This document shows positions 19,257-28,201 of a DNA stretch of 64,000 nucleotides, piece after piece (position 1 is the stretch's first letter; each line of letters begins with the position of its first letter). The position numbers were made by a program, and so were the translations under genes. The notes beneath the pieces were generated by a model. That model was given only the letters and a program-made list of their open reading frames with translations, made no database searches and was not told the origin of the DNA. Source of the stretch: an uncultured Gammaproteobacteria bacterium (GTDB lineage: Bacteria > Pseudomonadota > Gammaproteobacteria > HK1); the NCBI GenBank assembly GCA_958295835.1, contig OY282378.1, positions 372,001 to 436,000 on the forward strand, read 5' to 3'.

Positions 19257-21500
19257 TCATGACCGTTGCCGCGCGTCCTGCCGCGACGCGCGGATGGAAC
19301 CCGCCGGCGCGATCGCGCGTTCCACCACGCGACGGAAATCCCCCGCGTTCATGAACCCCACGACCCGCAGCTCGCGGCGCTCCCGCCCGTCGGGTCCGAA
19401 GAACAGGATCGCGGGGGGGCCGAACAGACCGAACTCCGCCAGCAACGCCCGGTCGGGGGCATCGTTGGCGGTCACGTCGGTCTGCAGCAGCAACACCTTC
19501 GAGAGCGCCGCCCGCACCGCCGGATCGCGGAACGTGAACCGCTCCATCTCCTTGCAGCTCACGCACCAGTCGGCGTAGAAGTCGAACATGACCACCTGTC
19601 CGCGGGTGGCGGCCGGCTCCAGCTCCGCCGTGAGGCCGTCGACACCCTTCACCTGCCTGAATTCGAGCTCGCTCCCGCCGCGCTCTCCCGACACCAGCGC
19701 GACGCCCTCCAGAGGCCGGAACAGATCCCCGCCGCCTCCCGCGACCCCGACCATGACCAGGACCCCGTAGACCAGCATGACCAGCCCCGCCCCCTTCCAC
19801 AGCCGCCGCCATCCCCCGCTGTCGGGGGTGAGCGAGTCGAGGGCGCCCATGTAGATCGCGCCCACGATGAACAGCGCCGCCCACAGCAGCAGTCCCACCG
19901 GCTCCGGAACCACGCGCTCGAGGAGGTAGATCGCGACGGCCAGGAGCATGATCCCGAACACCGCCTTCACCGCGTTCATCCACGCGCCCGCCTTCGGCAA
20001 CAGCTTTCCGGCCGACACCCCGGCCACCATCAGCGGCACCCCCATCCCCATGCCGAGCGCGAACAACGCGACCCCGCCGAGCACCGGATCGCCGGTCCGG
20101 CCGATGTAGATCAGGACCCCGGCCAGCGGCGCGGCGACGCAGGGGCCGACGATCAGCGCCGAGAGCGCACCCATCACCGCGACCCCGGCCCAGGTCCCGC
20201 CCTGCTGCCGGCGGCTCAGCGTGGCAAGTCCGGCCTGCCACGAGGCCGGGAGCTGGAGATCGTAGAACCCGAACATCGAGAGGGCGAGCAGCACGAACAC
20301 CAGCGCGAACGCCGACACGATCCAGGGGTCCTGGAACGCCGCCGCGAGGTTCGCGCCGAACAGCCCCGCCAATACCCCCGCCACCGTGTAGGTCAGCGCC
20401 ATCGCCAGCACGTAGACGAGCGAGAGCATGAAGGCGCGGCGGGACGTGACGCCCCGGCGGGGGTCCGTCCCCTGGCCCACGATGATGCTCGTCAGGATCG
20501 GCACCATCGGCAACACGCAGGGGGTGAAGGTGAGGAGCAGCCCGGCCCCGAACAGCGACAGGATCACCAGCCAGCGGTTGCCCGACACCAGGGCCGCGGC
20601 GATCCGGTCCTGCTCCGGCAGCTCGACGGGCGCGGCGCCTCCCACCTCCGGGCGGAACAGGTCCGCCCCCCCCGGCGGCGCCCCCGCGGATCCCGGGTTC
20701 GGGGAACCGGACGCGCCCGAAGCGCCGCCGTCAGCCCCCGCGGCCCGGAGGTTCGATTGCCGGGGAGCCTCGCCCTCGCCTCCGGAGTCCGGGAAGCTCG
20801 ATCCGCCTCCCCCGGGAGCCGCGCCGCCGCCGGTGGCGGCCAGGGCCGCGGGCAGCAGCAGCGAGACCGTCCTGGTGATCGGCGGATAGCACAGCCCCGC
20901 CTCCGCGCAGCCCTGGTACGTCACGTCCACGTCGACGGCGTCGCCGCTCGCGGCGCCGGCGACGGGAACGTGCGCCGCGACGGAGCCGTAGTACACCTCC
21001 ATCGGCCCGAAGTACTCGTCGTCCTTGATCGTCCCCTTCGGGAAGCCGGCTTCGCCAAGCGTGACGCCGGACCCCTCCGCGGGGCGGAACCGGAACTTGT
21101 CCCGGTAGAGGTAGTAGCCGTCGGCGATGTCCCAGCGCGCCTCGACGGCATCGGGACCAGCCGCGGCCGCACTCAGCACGAAGGCGACGTCCGGGTCCAG
21201 GAACTCGTCCTCGCCGGATGCGCCGATCTCGATCCCCTTGCCGAGCTCCAGCAGCCTGGCCAGCGCGGGCGCGGTCTCCGCGAGCCCTCCCGGCGCGGGC
21301 GGCGCGGTCTTCCCTGCCGCCTCGGCGACCGGCGCCGGCGCCCGGTGGCCGCTCGCGTGGTCCGCCAGCCCGGGGCGGGAGGCCCCGAGCGAGACCAGCG
21401 CCGCCAGCAAGACGCTCCATGCGAGCCGGGCCGGCTCGACGCGCCTCGGTCGATTCGGTGCATGCGCCGGGCCGCGTCGCCCGTTTCGGACCACGTTCAC
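19257..21500 (-). CDS. dsbD: Thiol:disulfide interchange protein DsbD
   Basis: Inner-membrane protein moving electrons from cytoplasmic thioredoxin to periplasmic proteins (747 residues). All three modules are present. An N-terminal DsbD-alpha domain carries the Cys pair in YQGCAEAGLCYPP. The eight-helix core has the two membrane Cys in LLTFTPCVLPMVPIL and LIVGPCVAAPLAG. The C-terminal thioredoxin domain has FYADWCVSCKEMERFTF. A signal peptide is at the start (LAWSVLLAALVSLGA). Residues about 225-290 form a low-complexity Gly/Ala/Ser/Pro linker before the core, longer than usual. Confidence 0.95.
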   Translation of the reverse strand: MNVVRNGRRGPAHAPNRPRRVEPARLAWSVLLAALVSLGASRPGLADHASGHRAPAPVAEAAGKTAPPAPGGLAETAPALARLLELGKGIEIGASGEDEFLDPDVAFVLSAAAAGPDAVEARWDIADGYYLYRDKFRFRPAEGSGVTLGEAGFPKGTIKDDEYFGPMEVYYGSVAAHVPVAGAASGDAVDVDVTYQGCAEAGLCYPPITRTVSLLLPAALAATGGGAAPGGGGSSFPDSGGEGEAPRQSNLRAAGADGGASGASGSPNPGSAGAPPGGADLFRPEVGGAAPVELPEQDRIAAALVSGNRWLVILSLFGAGLLLTFTPCVLPMVPILTSIIVGQGTDPRRGVTSRRAFMLSLVYVLAMALTYTVAGVLAGLFGANLAAAFQDPWIVSAFALVFVLLALSMFGFYDLQLPASWQAGLATLSRRQQGGTWAGVAVMGALSALIVGPCVAAPLAGVLIYIGRTGDPVLGGVALFALGMGMGVPLMVAGVSAGKLLPKAGAWMNAVKAVFGIMLLAVAIYLLERVVPEPVGLLLWAALFIVGAIYMGALDSLTPDSGGWRRLWKGAGLVMLVYGVLVMVGVAGGGGDLFRPLEGVALVSGERGGSELEFRQVKGVDGLTAELEPAATRGQVVMFDFYADWCVSCKEMERFTFRDPAVRAALSKVLLLQTDVTANDAPDRALLAEFGLFGPPAILFFGPDGRERRELRVVGFMNAGDFRRVVERAIAPAGSIRASRQDARQRS

Positions 21501-21610
21501 GCGAAGTCCCCGTCTATCCCATGCCGGAGGTCATGGCCGCGCCCCGCGGCATCCCGGACGCGCCGGATGCGACGGCCGCCGCCGCCGCCGCTCGCGGAGG
21601 AGCGGCCGGA

Positions 21611-22045
21611 TCAGCACGCATCGTCCGACTCCGCCTGCGCATACAGCAGCTCCGCCTGCTCCACGTCGCGTTCCACCCCGAGACCCTGCTCGTACATCAT
21701 GCCGAGGGCCATCATCGCACCGGCAAGACCGTGGCCGGCGGCACGCCGGAACCACGCGGCGGCCTCCGCCTCGTCCCTGGTGACGCATTCCCCGTACAGG
21801 TACATCACCCCGAGCCCGTGCTGGGCGAGCCCGTGGTCCTGCCGCGCCGCGTCCCGCATCGAGGAGAAGGCCAGCGCCTCGTTCACCACCCCGCCCAGCC
21901 CGTTCCGGCACATCACCGCCACCCGGTACTGCGCCTCCGGCTCACCGCGGGCCGCGAGCGGCGCCAGGAGCTGGAACGCGCGGCGGAACTCCTTGGCTTC
22001 GAACGCCGCGATCCCGCTTGCCAGATCCATGTCGGAGTCGTTCAT
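21611..22045 (-). CDS. Sel1-repeat (TPR-like) protein
   Basis: A 144-residue protein of Sel1-like repeats: units such as AQHGLGVMYLYGECVTRDEAEAAAWFRRAAGHG, with the helix-turn-helix spacing typical of the family. No signal peptide. I chose the ATG at 22045; the open frame continues upstream through the cytochrome gene but only this part has family character. Sel1 proteins act as adaptors for protein complexes; the partner is unknown. Confidence 0.8.
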   Translation of the reverse strand: MNDSDMDLASGIAAFEAKEFRRAFQLLAPLAARGEPEAQYRVAVMCRNGLGGVVNEALAFSSMRDAARQDHGLAQHGLGVMYLYGECVTRDEAEAAAWFRRAAGHGLAGAMMALGMMYEQGLGVERDVEQAELLYAQAESDDAC

Positions 22046-22089
22046 CGGAGCCGAGCCCGGAAACAACCCGAGCGAGGGCGCGCTGAAGC

Positions 22090-22404
22090 CTACTTCGGCG
22101 TCTGGCTTGCGTAGAAGGCGGCGAGGTCGTCGATGTCGGTATCGTTCAGCGGCATCGCCATCGGCGCCATCACCGGATCCTTGCGCTCGCCCGAGCGGAA
22201 CGCCTTCATCTGCTTCGCAAGGTAGGCCGCGTGCTGGCCCGCGAGCTTGGGCCACAGGGGATTGATGCTGTTTCCGTCGATGCCGTGGCACGCCGAGCAC
22301 ACCACGGCTTTCTGTTTCCCCGCCACCGCGTCGCCCGCGTGGACCGGCGCGATCGGCGACAATGCATAGGCGAAGGCAAGGACCGCCGTGCAGGCACGAG
22401 TCAT
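22090..22404 (-). CDS. Small periplasmic cytochrome c (c4/class I type)
   Basis: A 104-residue monohaem cytochrome: signal peptide (MTRACTAVLAFAYALSPIAPVHA), haem site CSACHG at about 36-41, and the axial Met in the PVMAPMAMPLNDTDI stretch, as in one half of cytochrome c4. An electron carrier for terminal oxidases or periplasmic reductases. It ends 44 bases before the Sel1 gene on the same strand. Confidence 0.9.
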   Translation of the reverse strand: MTRACTAVLAFAYALSPIAPVHAGDAVAGKQKAVVCSACHGIDGNSINPLWPKLAGQHAAYLAKQMKAFRSGERKDPVMAPMAMPLNDTDIDDLAAFYASQTPK

Positions 22405-22520
22405 GTTCGAATACTCCCGTCGATGAGTCGCAGGAACGGCGCAACGAGCCCGCCGCACCCTGGAAGAATGTGACGTCGCCGGAAACTGTAGCGCATCATA
22501 GGGAGCCGCGCATATCCGCA

Positions 22521-23684
22521 GTCTTGTCCAACGAGAGATGAGCCTGAAGGGAGGGTGTGAATCCAACGAGAAGTGAGCCTGTAGCGCGGGGTCTGGGATC
22601 ATCGGAGGATGATCGTGACGCTACAGACCGAACGGGTCCGGACCCCGGACCAGGTGCGAGCCTTCGTCGAGGGCAGCGAGGCGGTGGACTTCACGGGAGC
22701 CGACCGGGAGTCCGTCTACGAGTTCGTGCGCCGCACGCTGGTGCGGTTGAGCTATGAGACGATTGGGCAAGCCCGACAAGGGGCTGGTCAGGCGCTACCT
22801 GGCGAAGGTGACGGGGCTGTCGAGGGCGCAACTGACCCGGCTGATTGGCCAGCACCGGGAGACCGGGCGCATCGAGGCGTTTCCCTTCGTGATTCAGGGT
22901 ATTCACGCCGACAACGGCTCCGAGTACATCAACCACCGCGTCGCCGCCCTGCTCAACAAGCTGCGCATCGGGACGTTCACCAAATCCCGCCCCCGCCACT
23001 GCAACGACAACGCCCCCCGTTCAAGCCGGGGGCAGGCTCTCGTCGAGAGCAAGAACGCCAGCGTGGTGCGCAAGCACCTCGGCCACGGCCACATCCCGCG
23101 CCGTCTCGCACCTGTGGTCAACGAGTTCACCCAGCACGTGCTCTCGCCCTTCCTCAACTCCCACCGCCCCTGCCTGTTCCCCGCCGACACACTCGACGAC
23201 AAGGGGCGGGTCACGAAGCGCTACCGCGACAGCGACGTGATGACCCCCTACGACAAGCTCAAGTCCCTCGATAACGCCGAGCGCTTCCTCAACCCCGGCG
23301 TCACCTTCGACCAGCTCGACGCCCTCGCCCACGCCGTCAGTGACCTCGAGGCCGCCAACGCGCTCAACGATGCCCGCGACGCCCTGTTCCGCACCATCGG
23401 GCGCACTTGGCGCGACGCGGCCTGACCCTCCACCCCACCCGCACAATCCACCGTCCGGCCTCATCCGGGCGGTGGCCCCCTCTGGCGCCACTCCACTCTC
23501 CCCTCCTCCCAACCCCTCCCCTGTCCCATCGTCCCCGCCTCAGCACCCGAGCAGGGGACCGCTCAGGGCTTGCACAGGTCCTTCGTGCCCTTCAACATTC
23601 CCCTTCCATTCACTCACTTCCCAACTCCGCCTACCGCTCCTTCTACCTCTCTCCCTTCAGGCTCATCTTCGTATTGGAAAAGAC
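22521..23684 (+). mobile_element. Internally deleted insertion sequence, copy 1 (IS481-like DDE element)
   Basis: About 1.16 kb bounded by inverted ends: left GTCTTGTCCAACGAGAGATG, continuing AGCCTGAAGGGAG; right end, read on the other strand, GTCTTTTCCAATACGAAGAT, continuing with a similar tail. The left end carries a second, diverged copy of its own tip 36 bases inward (TCCAACGAGAAGTGAGCC). Inside is a transposase pseudogene with a large central deletion, then about 215 bases of C-rich non-coding DNA. No clear target duplication is seen. The same ends recur at 36118-36492. Confidence 0.82.
22609..23425 (+). pseudogene. DDE transposase, frameshifted and internally deleted
   Basis: The N-terminal part (MIVTLQTERVRTPDQVRAF...) and the rest (GKPDKGLVRRYLAKVTGLSR...) are in different frames, joined near 22757. 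The middle, which should carry the first catalytic Asp and about 130 residues, is missing: the text jumps from IGQHRETGRIE to AFPFVIQGIHADNGSEYIN. The second Asp (HADNGSE) and Glu (LVESKNASVV) regions remain, with a small rearrangement (RSSRGQ) before the Glu. It cannot be active. The same frame switch occurs in copy 2, so it predates the spread of these derivatives or is programmed. Confidence 0.85.
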
Positions 23685-23724
23685 TGTCCAAGCCCTTTCC
23701 AATGACACATGAGCCTGAAGGGAG
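23651..23724. repeat. Inverted pair of IS ends (hairpin-forming)
   Basis: The right IS end CTCCCTTCAGGCTCAT (23651-23666) is faced by a second end ATGAGCCTGAAGGGAG (23709-23724), preceded by TTTCCAAT as in the right terminus. The two make a 16-base perfect inverted repeat with a 42-base loop. It is either a second, solo IS end abutting copy 1 or a head-to-head junction. Confidence 0.7.
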
Positions 23725-24001
23725 GACCGGTTCGAGAGGCCATTCGTCGTCGATGGCGGCGCACAGGGTCGTCTCGGCCGTCTCGATCTCGCCCGGACCA
23801 AGGCGACGCGCAACCCATCCGGCGCCGGTACTCCGGCGCGCGGGGGGGGGACATCCTTCCGCTATCGCGACACCTCCTCGCACAATGGTCAGGGATCCAC
23901 CAAAGCGGGGCAACTCCAGCTTAGAATCCGCCCCACAGGAGCTCGCCAACTCCAGGTTCAACAGCGAACGGGAGATCCCCCGCAAAAATCGGGAGTCGAC
24001 A

Positions 24002-24268
24002 ATGACAAGGTCGCTGACCATTGACTACGGCGACGACATCTTGCTGGCCCTGGGCATGACCCCGGACGAGTTCGGCAAGGAGGCCAGGACTCTCGTCGCG
24101 GTCAAGCTCTGCGAGATGGGGCGGTTGTCCACCGGCGCGGCGGCTGGGCTGGCGAAGCTGCCCAAGCCGCTGTTCTTGACCAAGTTGGCGGACTACGGCG
24201 TCGACACGTTCGACTTGGAGGAGGGTGAGTTCCGACGCGACTTGACCAGTGCGCGACGTCATCTGTAA
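24002..24268 (+). CDS. UPF0175 family protein (antitoxin-like)
   Basis: An 88-residue UPF0175 protein: TIDYGDDILLALGMTPDEFG, then the helix KEARTLVAVKLCEMGRLSTGAAAGLAKLPKPLFLTKLADYGVDTF. These small proteins usually precede DUF3368 PIN-like toxins and act as DNA-binding antitoxins. ATG at 24002. It overlaps the next gene by 20 bases. It sits beside the IS remnant at 22.5-23.7 kb, in an area that has clearly been rearranged. Confidence 0.82.
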   Translation: MTRSLTIDYGDDILLALGMTPDEFGKEARTLVAVKLCEMGRLSTGAAAGLAKLPKPLFLTKLADYGVDTFDLEEGEFRRDLTSARRHL

Positions 24269-24554
24269 TACGTCGCCGCTGCAGTACCTGCATCAGGTTG
24301 ATTTGCTTCATCTGCTACCGACTCTGTTCGGAGCGGTGCAGGCGCCGCCAGCCGTGGCGGCTGAGTTGGCCGAGGGTAGAAGGCACGGCATCCGCTTGCC
24401 GGAGTTGGGAGAAGTCCCCTGGATGACGGTGCGTTCGGTGCGTGATCGTACGTTGTTGCCTCTCGTTACGAGTCTGGGCAACGGGGAGAAGGAGGTCCTC
24501 ATCAGTACCGCGACTCGCCAAATGGTCCTCGATATAGCCGAAGAACGACGTTGA
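24249..24554 (+). pseudogene. DUF3368 PIN-like toxin, C-terminally truncated
   Basis: This frame starts GTG at 24249 and reads RDVICNTSPLQYLHQVDLLH, PPAVAAELAEGRR and LGNGEKEVLISTA, the first three conserved blocks of DUF3368 (Asp replaced by Asn in the first, NTSP instead of DTSP). It stops after 101 residues, whereas the family has about 150-160 and ends with two more conserved blocks. The following 150 bases do not encode the missing part. The toxin is probably inactive; the antitoxin next to it is intact. Confidence 0.7.
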
Positions 24555-24712
24555 GGATCGCGGTGGCGTGCGGTTCTCCACTCCCTTCAATTTTTCCTTC
24601 CTCTCCGGATCCTGCGTAGCTCAACTGATCGCCGGGAAGTTGCGCCGGGATCTGCTCCGCGGCCCGGACACGGAATTCCTGACCCTGCCTGCGAGCGCCG
24701 ACGAGGGCGCCG

Positions 24713-25603
24713 TCACGCCTCGAACAGCCGGTAGATCACCGGGCTGTAGAGGTGTCCGTAGCCTTCGTCGATCGCCTCGACGAACCGCTCCTCCACGAGC
24801 TTCGCGCCCCGTGCGTCCACTCCGGTACGCTCGGCGAGGTCGAGCGCATAGCGGAGATCCTTGAGTGAGTACGTGGTCGGAAACTGGTCGTCCGGGTATT
24901 CCCCGGAGGTCATGCAGGCTCCGTGCCGGCGCATCGCGAAGCTGTCCGCGGAGCCCTTGGACAGGACCTCGAACACTTTCGAGCGATCGACGCCGGCACG
25001 GGTCGCGATCGCCATCGTCTCCGCGAGGGCGGAGACGGTCTGGAAGAGCAGCATGTTGTTCATGAGCTTCATGACCAGCCCGGTCCCGACCCCGCCGCAG
25101 TGCGAGATCTCCGTGCCCATGCAGCGGAGGTACGGTTCGATGCGGGCGAGCACTTCCGCGCTCGCGCCGACGGTGATCGCGAGGGTGCCGTCCTCCGCCG
25201 ACGGCACCCCGCGCGCGATCGGCGCGTCCGCGAAGTCCGCGCCCCTGGCGGCGAGCGCGGCGGTGACCTCCCGGTTGACCGCGACGGTCGCGGTGGTCAT
25301 GTCCACGAGGGTCTGACCGGCGCGCGCGTGTTCGATCAAGCCGCCCGCACCGAAGCACACCTCGCGCACCTGCGGCTCTCCGGGGACGCACAGGAACACC
25401 ATGTCGGCGCGGGTCGCCACGTCGGCGACGCTCGCCCCCGCCTCGATGCCGATCCCGGCCCCGGTGCACTCCGCGATACGCGCGGGCACGGTGTCGTATC
25501 CGAGCACGGGCTTCCCGGACTTACGCGCGAGGTTGCGGCACATCCGGCCGCCCATCACGCCGAGGCCGATGAAACCGAGGGTCGCGGGCTCACTCATCGC
25601 CAC
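24713..25603 (-). CDS. 3-hydroxyisobutyrate dehydrogenase-family oxidoreductase
   Basis: A 296-residue beta-hydroxyacid dehydrogenase. The Rossmann motif GFIGLGVMGGRM is at the N-terminus, the substrate-binding segment around GVPSAEDGTLAI, and the catalytic Lys in GGVGTGLVMKLMNNML. Members oxidise 3-hydroxyisobutyrate (valine catabolism), tartronate semialdehyde or related acids; the sequence alone does not decide. The valine pathway would fit the 2-oxoacid dehydrogenase operon in the same window. It stands alone on its strand. Confidence 0.9.
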   Translation of the reverse strand: MAMSEPATLGFIGLGVMGGRMCRNLARKSGKPVLGYDTVPARIAECTGAGIGIEAGASVADVATRADMVFLCVPGEPQVREVCFGAGGLIEHARAGQTLVDMTTATVAVNREVTAALAARGADFADAPIARGVPSAEDGTLAITVGASAEVLARIEPYLRCMGTEISHCGGVGTGLVMKLMNNMLLFQTVSALAETMAIATRAGVDRSKVFEVLSKGSADSFAMRRHGACMTSGEYPDDQFPTTYSLKDLRYALDLAERTGVDARGAKLVEERFVEAIDEGYGHLYSPVIYRLFEA

Positions 25604-25752
25604 TCTCCGGCTTTGCCGTGTTCAAGTGCCGCGGCCACGCCGGCGGGCAGCGGCGGTCCGGTCCGGTGCGGTTCACCGGGCGGCCATCGGTGGGCGCGAG
25701 GCGGAGAGGAGGCCCGAGAAGAGGTCCGAGGCGGCTCGTCTTCGTGGCGCGC

Positions 25753-26805
25753 TCACTCCACCGCGAGCTCCCTGCATCGTCTCCCGGCGTTCCCGAATGC
25801 CGCGTGCGCGAGGCCAAGCGCCTGGCGCGCTTCGTCCTCGTCTTTCCGCTCCTTCGCCTGCCACAGGCGTTCACCCAGCCGTTCGGTCCGCAACATCGTG
25901 TGGCGTGCGATCTGCCGCGTCTCCGCGAGAACCTCGACTTCTCCCCTCCGGGCCGCCCCCGCCGCCGTCTTCCAGCAGGTCTCGCGTGATTCGTCCGCGG
26001 CCCGAGCCACCTCGCGTTCGATGGATTCGATCTCGCCCTCGAAAGCCGCTGCGGCAGCGGTCTCCCCGTCCGCCCGCGGCCCGTCCCCGAGGGCGCCGCA
26101 GAGCTTGCGCGCCGCGTTCAGGGTGTCGCCGGTCTCCGGATCGGCCGGCGGCGTTTCCGCACCGTCTCCGGCCATCGCACGCCGCCTCTCCCAGCGCAGC
26201 CTCGTCTCTTCGATGAGCCATTCGACGGCTTCGATCCCGATCAGGTTGCCGTGCTCCTGCCGCACGAAAGCGCCTTCACGCGCCCTTGCGCAAGTTCGGA
26301 CGGCGTCCTCGCCGGGCAGATGCGGGGGAACGAAACCGGTCGGCGGCGCGTCGCGGGCATGAAGGAGGCGTTCCTCCTCGAACCACCACATGCCCTGCCG
26401 GGTCGCCCGCGCCTCCCTCTGCGCCTCGCGCAGCCTCTCGTCCATCGCGAGCGCCCAGCCCATGCGCACCATCCACTCCGCGACGTCGACTTCGTCGGCG
26501 CGGCACACGACGCGGTCCCCGTCCCCGTCTCGCTCGCATACGACGTGCTGCCCGGAAGTCATCTCCTGGAGCGCCATCTCGGCAATCTTGCTGCACGCGG
26601 GTCTCTCCTCCGCCGGGCCGCACCACGCATCCGGCGGCAGGGGTTCGATCCCGGCCAGCGGCAGCTCGGGGCCGCCCGGCGCGCCAGCGAGGGTGCGGGC
26701 GTCGATCACCCGCACCGCGCCTTCCCAGACCGTCTCTCCCGCCCCCGCGGCGCCCGCCCAGAGCCCCAGCGCCGCGGCAAGCACCGTCCTCGCTCGTGAT
26801 CTCAC
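25753..26805 (-). CDS. Exported protein with degenerate nuclease (SNase-like) domain and coiled-coil tail
   Basis: A 350-residue protein starting at a GTG (26805) with GGGAGG upstream. Signal peptide RSRARTVLAAALGLWAGAAGA, then an SNase-like domain: VWEGAVRVIDARTLAG, LPLAGIEPLPPDAWCG, CSKIAEMALQEMTSG, EWMVRMGWALAMDERLREAQ. The catalytic residues of thermonucleases are not kept: the DGD Asp, the Arg of I-R-L and the late GR are replaced. The second half is a charged, largely helical region rich in Glu/Arg with four scattered Cys. Function unknown; probably not a nuclease. Confidence 0.68.
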   Translation of the reverse strand: MRSRARTVLAAALGLWAGAAGAGETVWEGAVRVIDARTLAGAPGGPELPLAGIEPLPPDAWCGPAEERPACSKIAEMALQEMTSGQHVVCERDGDGDRVVCRADEVDVAEWMVRMGWALAMDERLREAQREARATRQGMWWFEEERLLHARDAPPTGFVPPHLPGEDAVRTCARAREGAFVRQEHGNLIGIEAVEWLIEETRLRWERRRAMAGDGAETPPADPETGDTLNAARKLCGALGDGPRADGETAAAAAFEGEIESIEREVARAADESRETCWKTAAGAARRGEVEVLAETRQIARHTMLRTERLGERLWQAKERKDEDEARQALGLAHAAFGNAGRRCRELAVE

Positions 26806-26939
26806 CGTCTCGCCTCCCGGCTCGAACCGCCGTCCACCCGGCCGCGTGCCGGCCGGAGTCCTGAATCGGGCTTCGGCGCCGCTCCGCCGCCCCGGGCATC
26901 GTAGCAGGGGCCGCTCGGGTCCGGGTTGGAAGCCGCCGG

Positions 26940-27783
26940 TCAGCGGTTGGCGCGAACCCGTTTGCGCAGCTCCGACAGGAACGCGCCGATCGCGGTGGGG
27001 GTGACCGCGGCGGCGCGAACCAGCTCGTCGAAGTGGTGGTGGAAAGCCGAAACGTGGGTGGGCGTGTTGAAGACGAGGAACTGCTGACCGATGTACAGGG
27101 CGGCCCGCCGCCTGCCGAAGATGGTATAGGGCGCCGAATAGTGGGTAAGTCCGTCGAACAGGTACACCCGAAGGCTCGGGTACAGCTCCTTCGTCAGCGC
27201 GTGGAGGAATTCGATCTGGCGTAGCCGCGCCGGCGCTTCCAGGGTGTTCCAGATCCCCGCCCCATCCGCGAAGTCGTTGAGCCCCTGGTACGAGCTCACC
27301 ACCTCCATGTCGGTTTCGGGCAGCCGGAGCCGTTCGAGCTTCTCGCGCGCCTCGGCGAGGGCGCGCTCGACCGAGCGTGCGGCGAACACCCGGTACTCGT
27401 GTCTGAGCGTGTCTTCGGTCTTGGCGAACTCCGGCCAGGTCGTCGGGACGATGCGGATCTTCGAGCCGGCCGCCTCCCGGAACCAGCGCAGGAGCAGCTC
27501 GTCCACCGGATGCGGCGCGCTCGGCTCGAGACGCAAGGCTTTCGTCAAGGATGTCGACCCCGATCTTCTCCACCGTGCTGAGCCCGACCAGCCAGTCGAG
27601 GGAGACCTTGAGCTCCGCGGCCAGCGCGGCGACCGTGTCGGCGCGGGGCAGCCGGTCCAGGTCCGGGGAGAGCAACTGGGTCAGCGTCGAGCGGTCGAGC
27701 CCGGACCGCGCCAGCGCGGCGGAGAGCCTCACGCGGAAAGTACGGGCAACGTCCGATCGGGCCAGCTCGGGCTTCCTCTGCAT
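26940..27783 (-). pseudogene. HTH (XRE-type) transcriptional regulator, frameshifted
   Basis: The N-terminal part (from ATG 27783: MQRKPELARSDVARTFRVRL, then the HTH SGLDRSTLTQLLSPDLDRLPRADTVAALAAELKVSLDWLVGLS) and the C-terminal part (LRLEPSAPHPVDELLLRWFR to SELRKRVRANR) are in different frames. They join near 27530, where DILDESL and LRLEPS should be contiguous; the C-terminal sensory domain is otherwise complete. A one-base error, in the genome or in the sequence, would explain it. The intact protein would be about 280 residues. It is divergent from the desaturase gene and could regulate it. Confidence 0.7.
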
Positions 27784-28201
27784 CCCCTGTTGACACAATA
27801 CGCAAGGTGCGGCCCGGACACCACCAATCCCGCTCGGCTGCCGCGCGGCAGCCCCGGAGCGTTCGCCAAGCCCTCATCGGAGGCGCGAATCTCATTGGTG
27901 AACAAAAGTCATCCGTCGTCCTCCCTGTCCGAAACGGATTTCCTGATGGCCGGAGACGGCTCCGTGTAAGTGATTGAATCAGTAATTCAACAAGTTGATG
28001 TTCTTTCGGGATTGCCGATCCCGACCGCATGCAAGCGCCGTTCCTGCCGCCTCCGATCCGGCGCCGGCGAGTGCTTCAATTGATAAGAAGTCAAACGAAG
28101 GGCGCCTTGGCGCGTCGACCGGGTTTCGGCCCGCCTCATGGTCGGGATCAATCCGCACGGGACTGCATGAGCCCCGCCGAGACTCTTCGACCGAGGAATC
28201 C
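27784..28201. other. Divergent intergenic region
   Basis: About 420 bases between the HTH regulator and the desaturase. No gene is seen. It contains the TTGAAT/ATTCAA inverted repeat described separately and a short AT-richer stretch around 27960-28010, the most likely place for promoters. Confidence 0.5.
27974..27990. promoter_or_regulatory. Candidate operator, TTGAAT-N5-ATTCAA
   Basis: TTGAATCAGTAATTCAA is a perfect 6+6 inverted repeat in an AT-rich patch of a GC-rich intergenic region between the HTH regulator and the desaturase. Position and symmetry suit a dimeric regulator. No matching site is seen elsewhere in the window. Confidence 0.4.

Noticed and set aside
19266..22265. Long open frame (999 codons) on the plus strand across dsbD and its neighbours
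   Set aside because: Antisense frame of GC-rich genes; composition is Arg/His/Pro-rich with no domain, while the minus strand holds clear genes.
25753..27798. Fusion of the HTH regulator to the nuclease-like protein in one 681-codon frame
   Set aside because: The middle is an out-of-frame reading of the regulator's C-terminal domain; a signal peptide and ribosome-binding site mark a new start at 26805.
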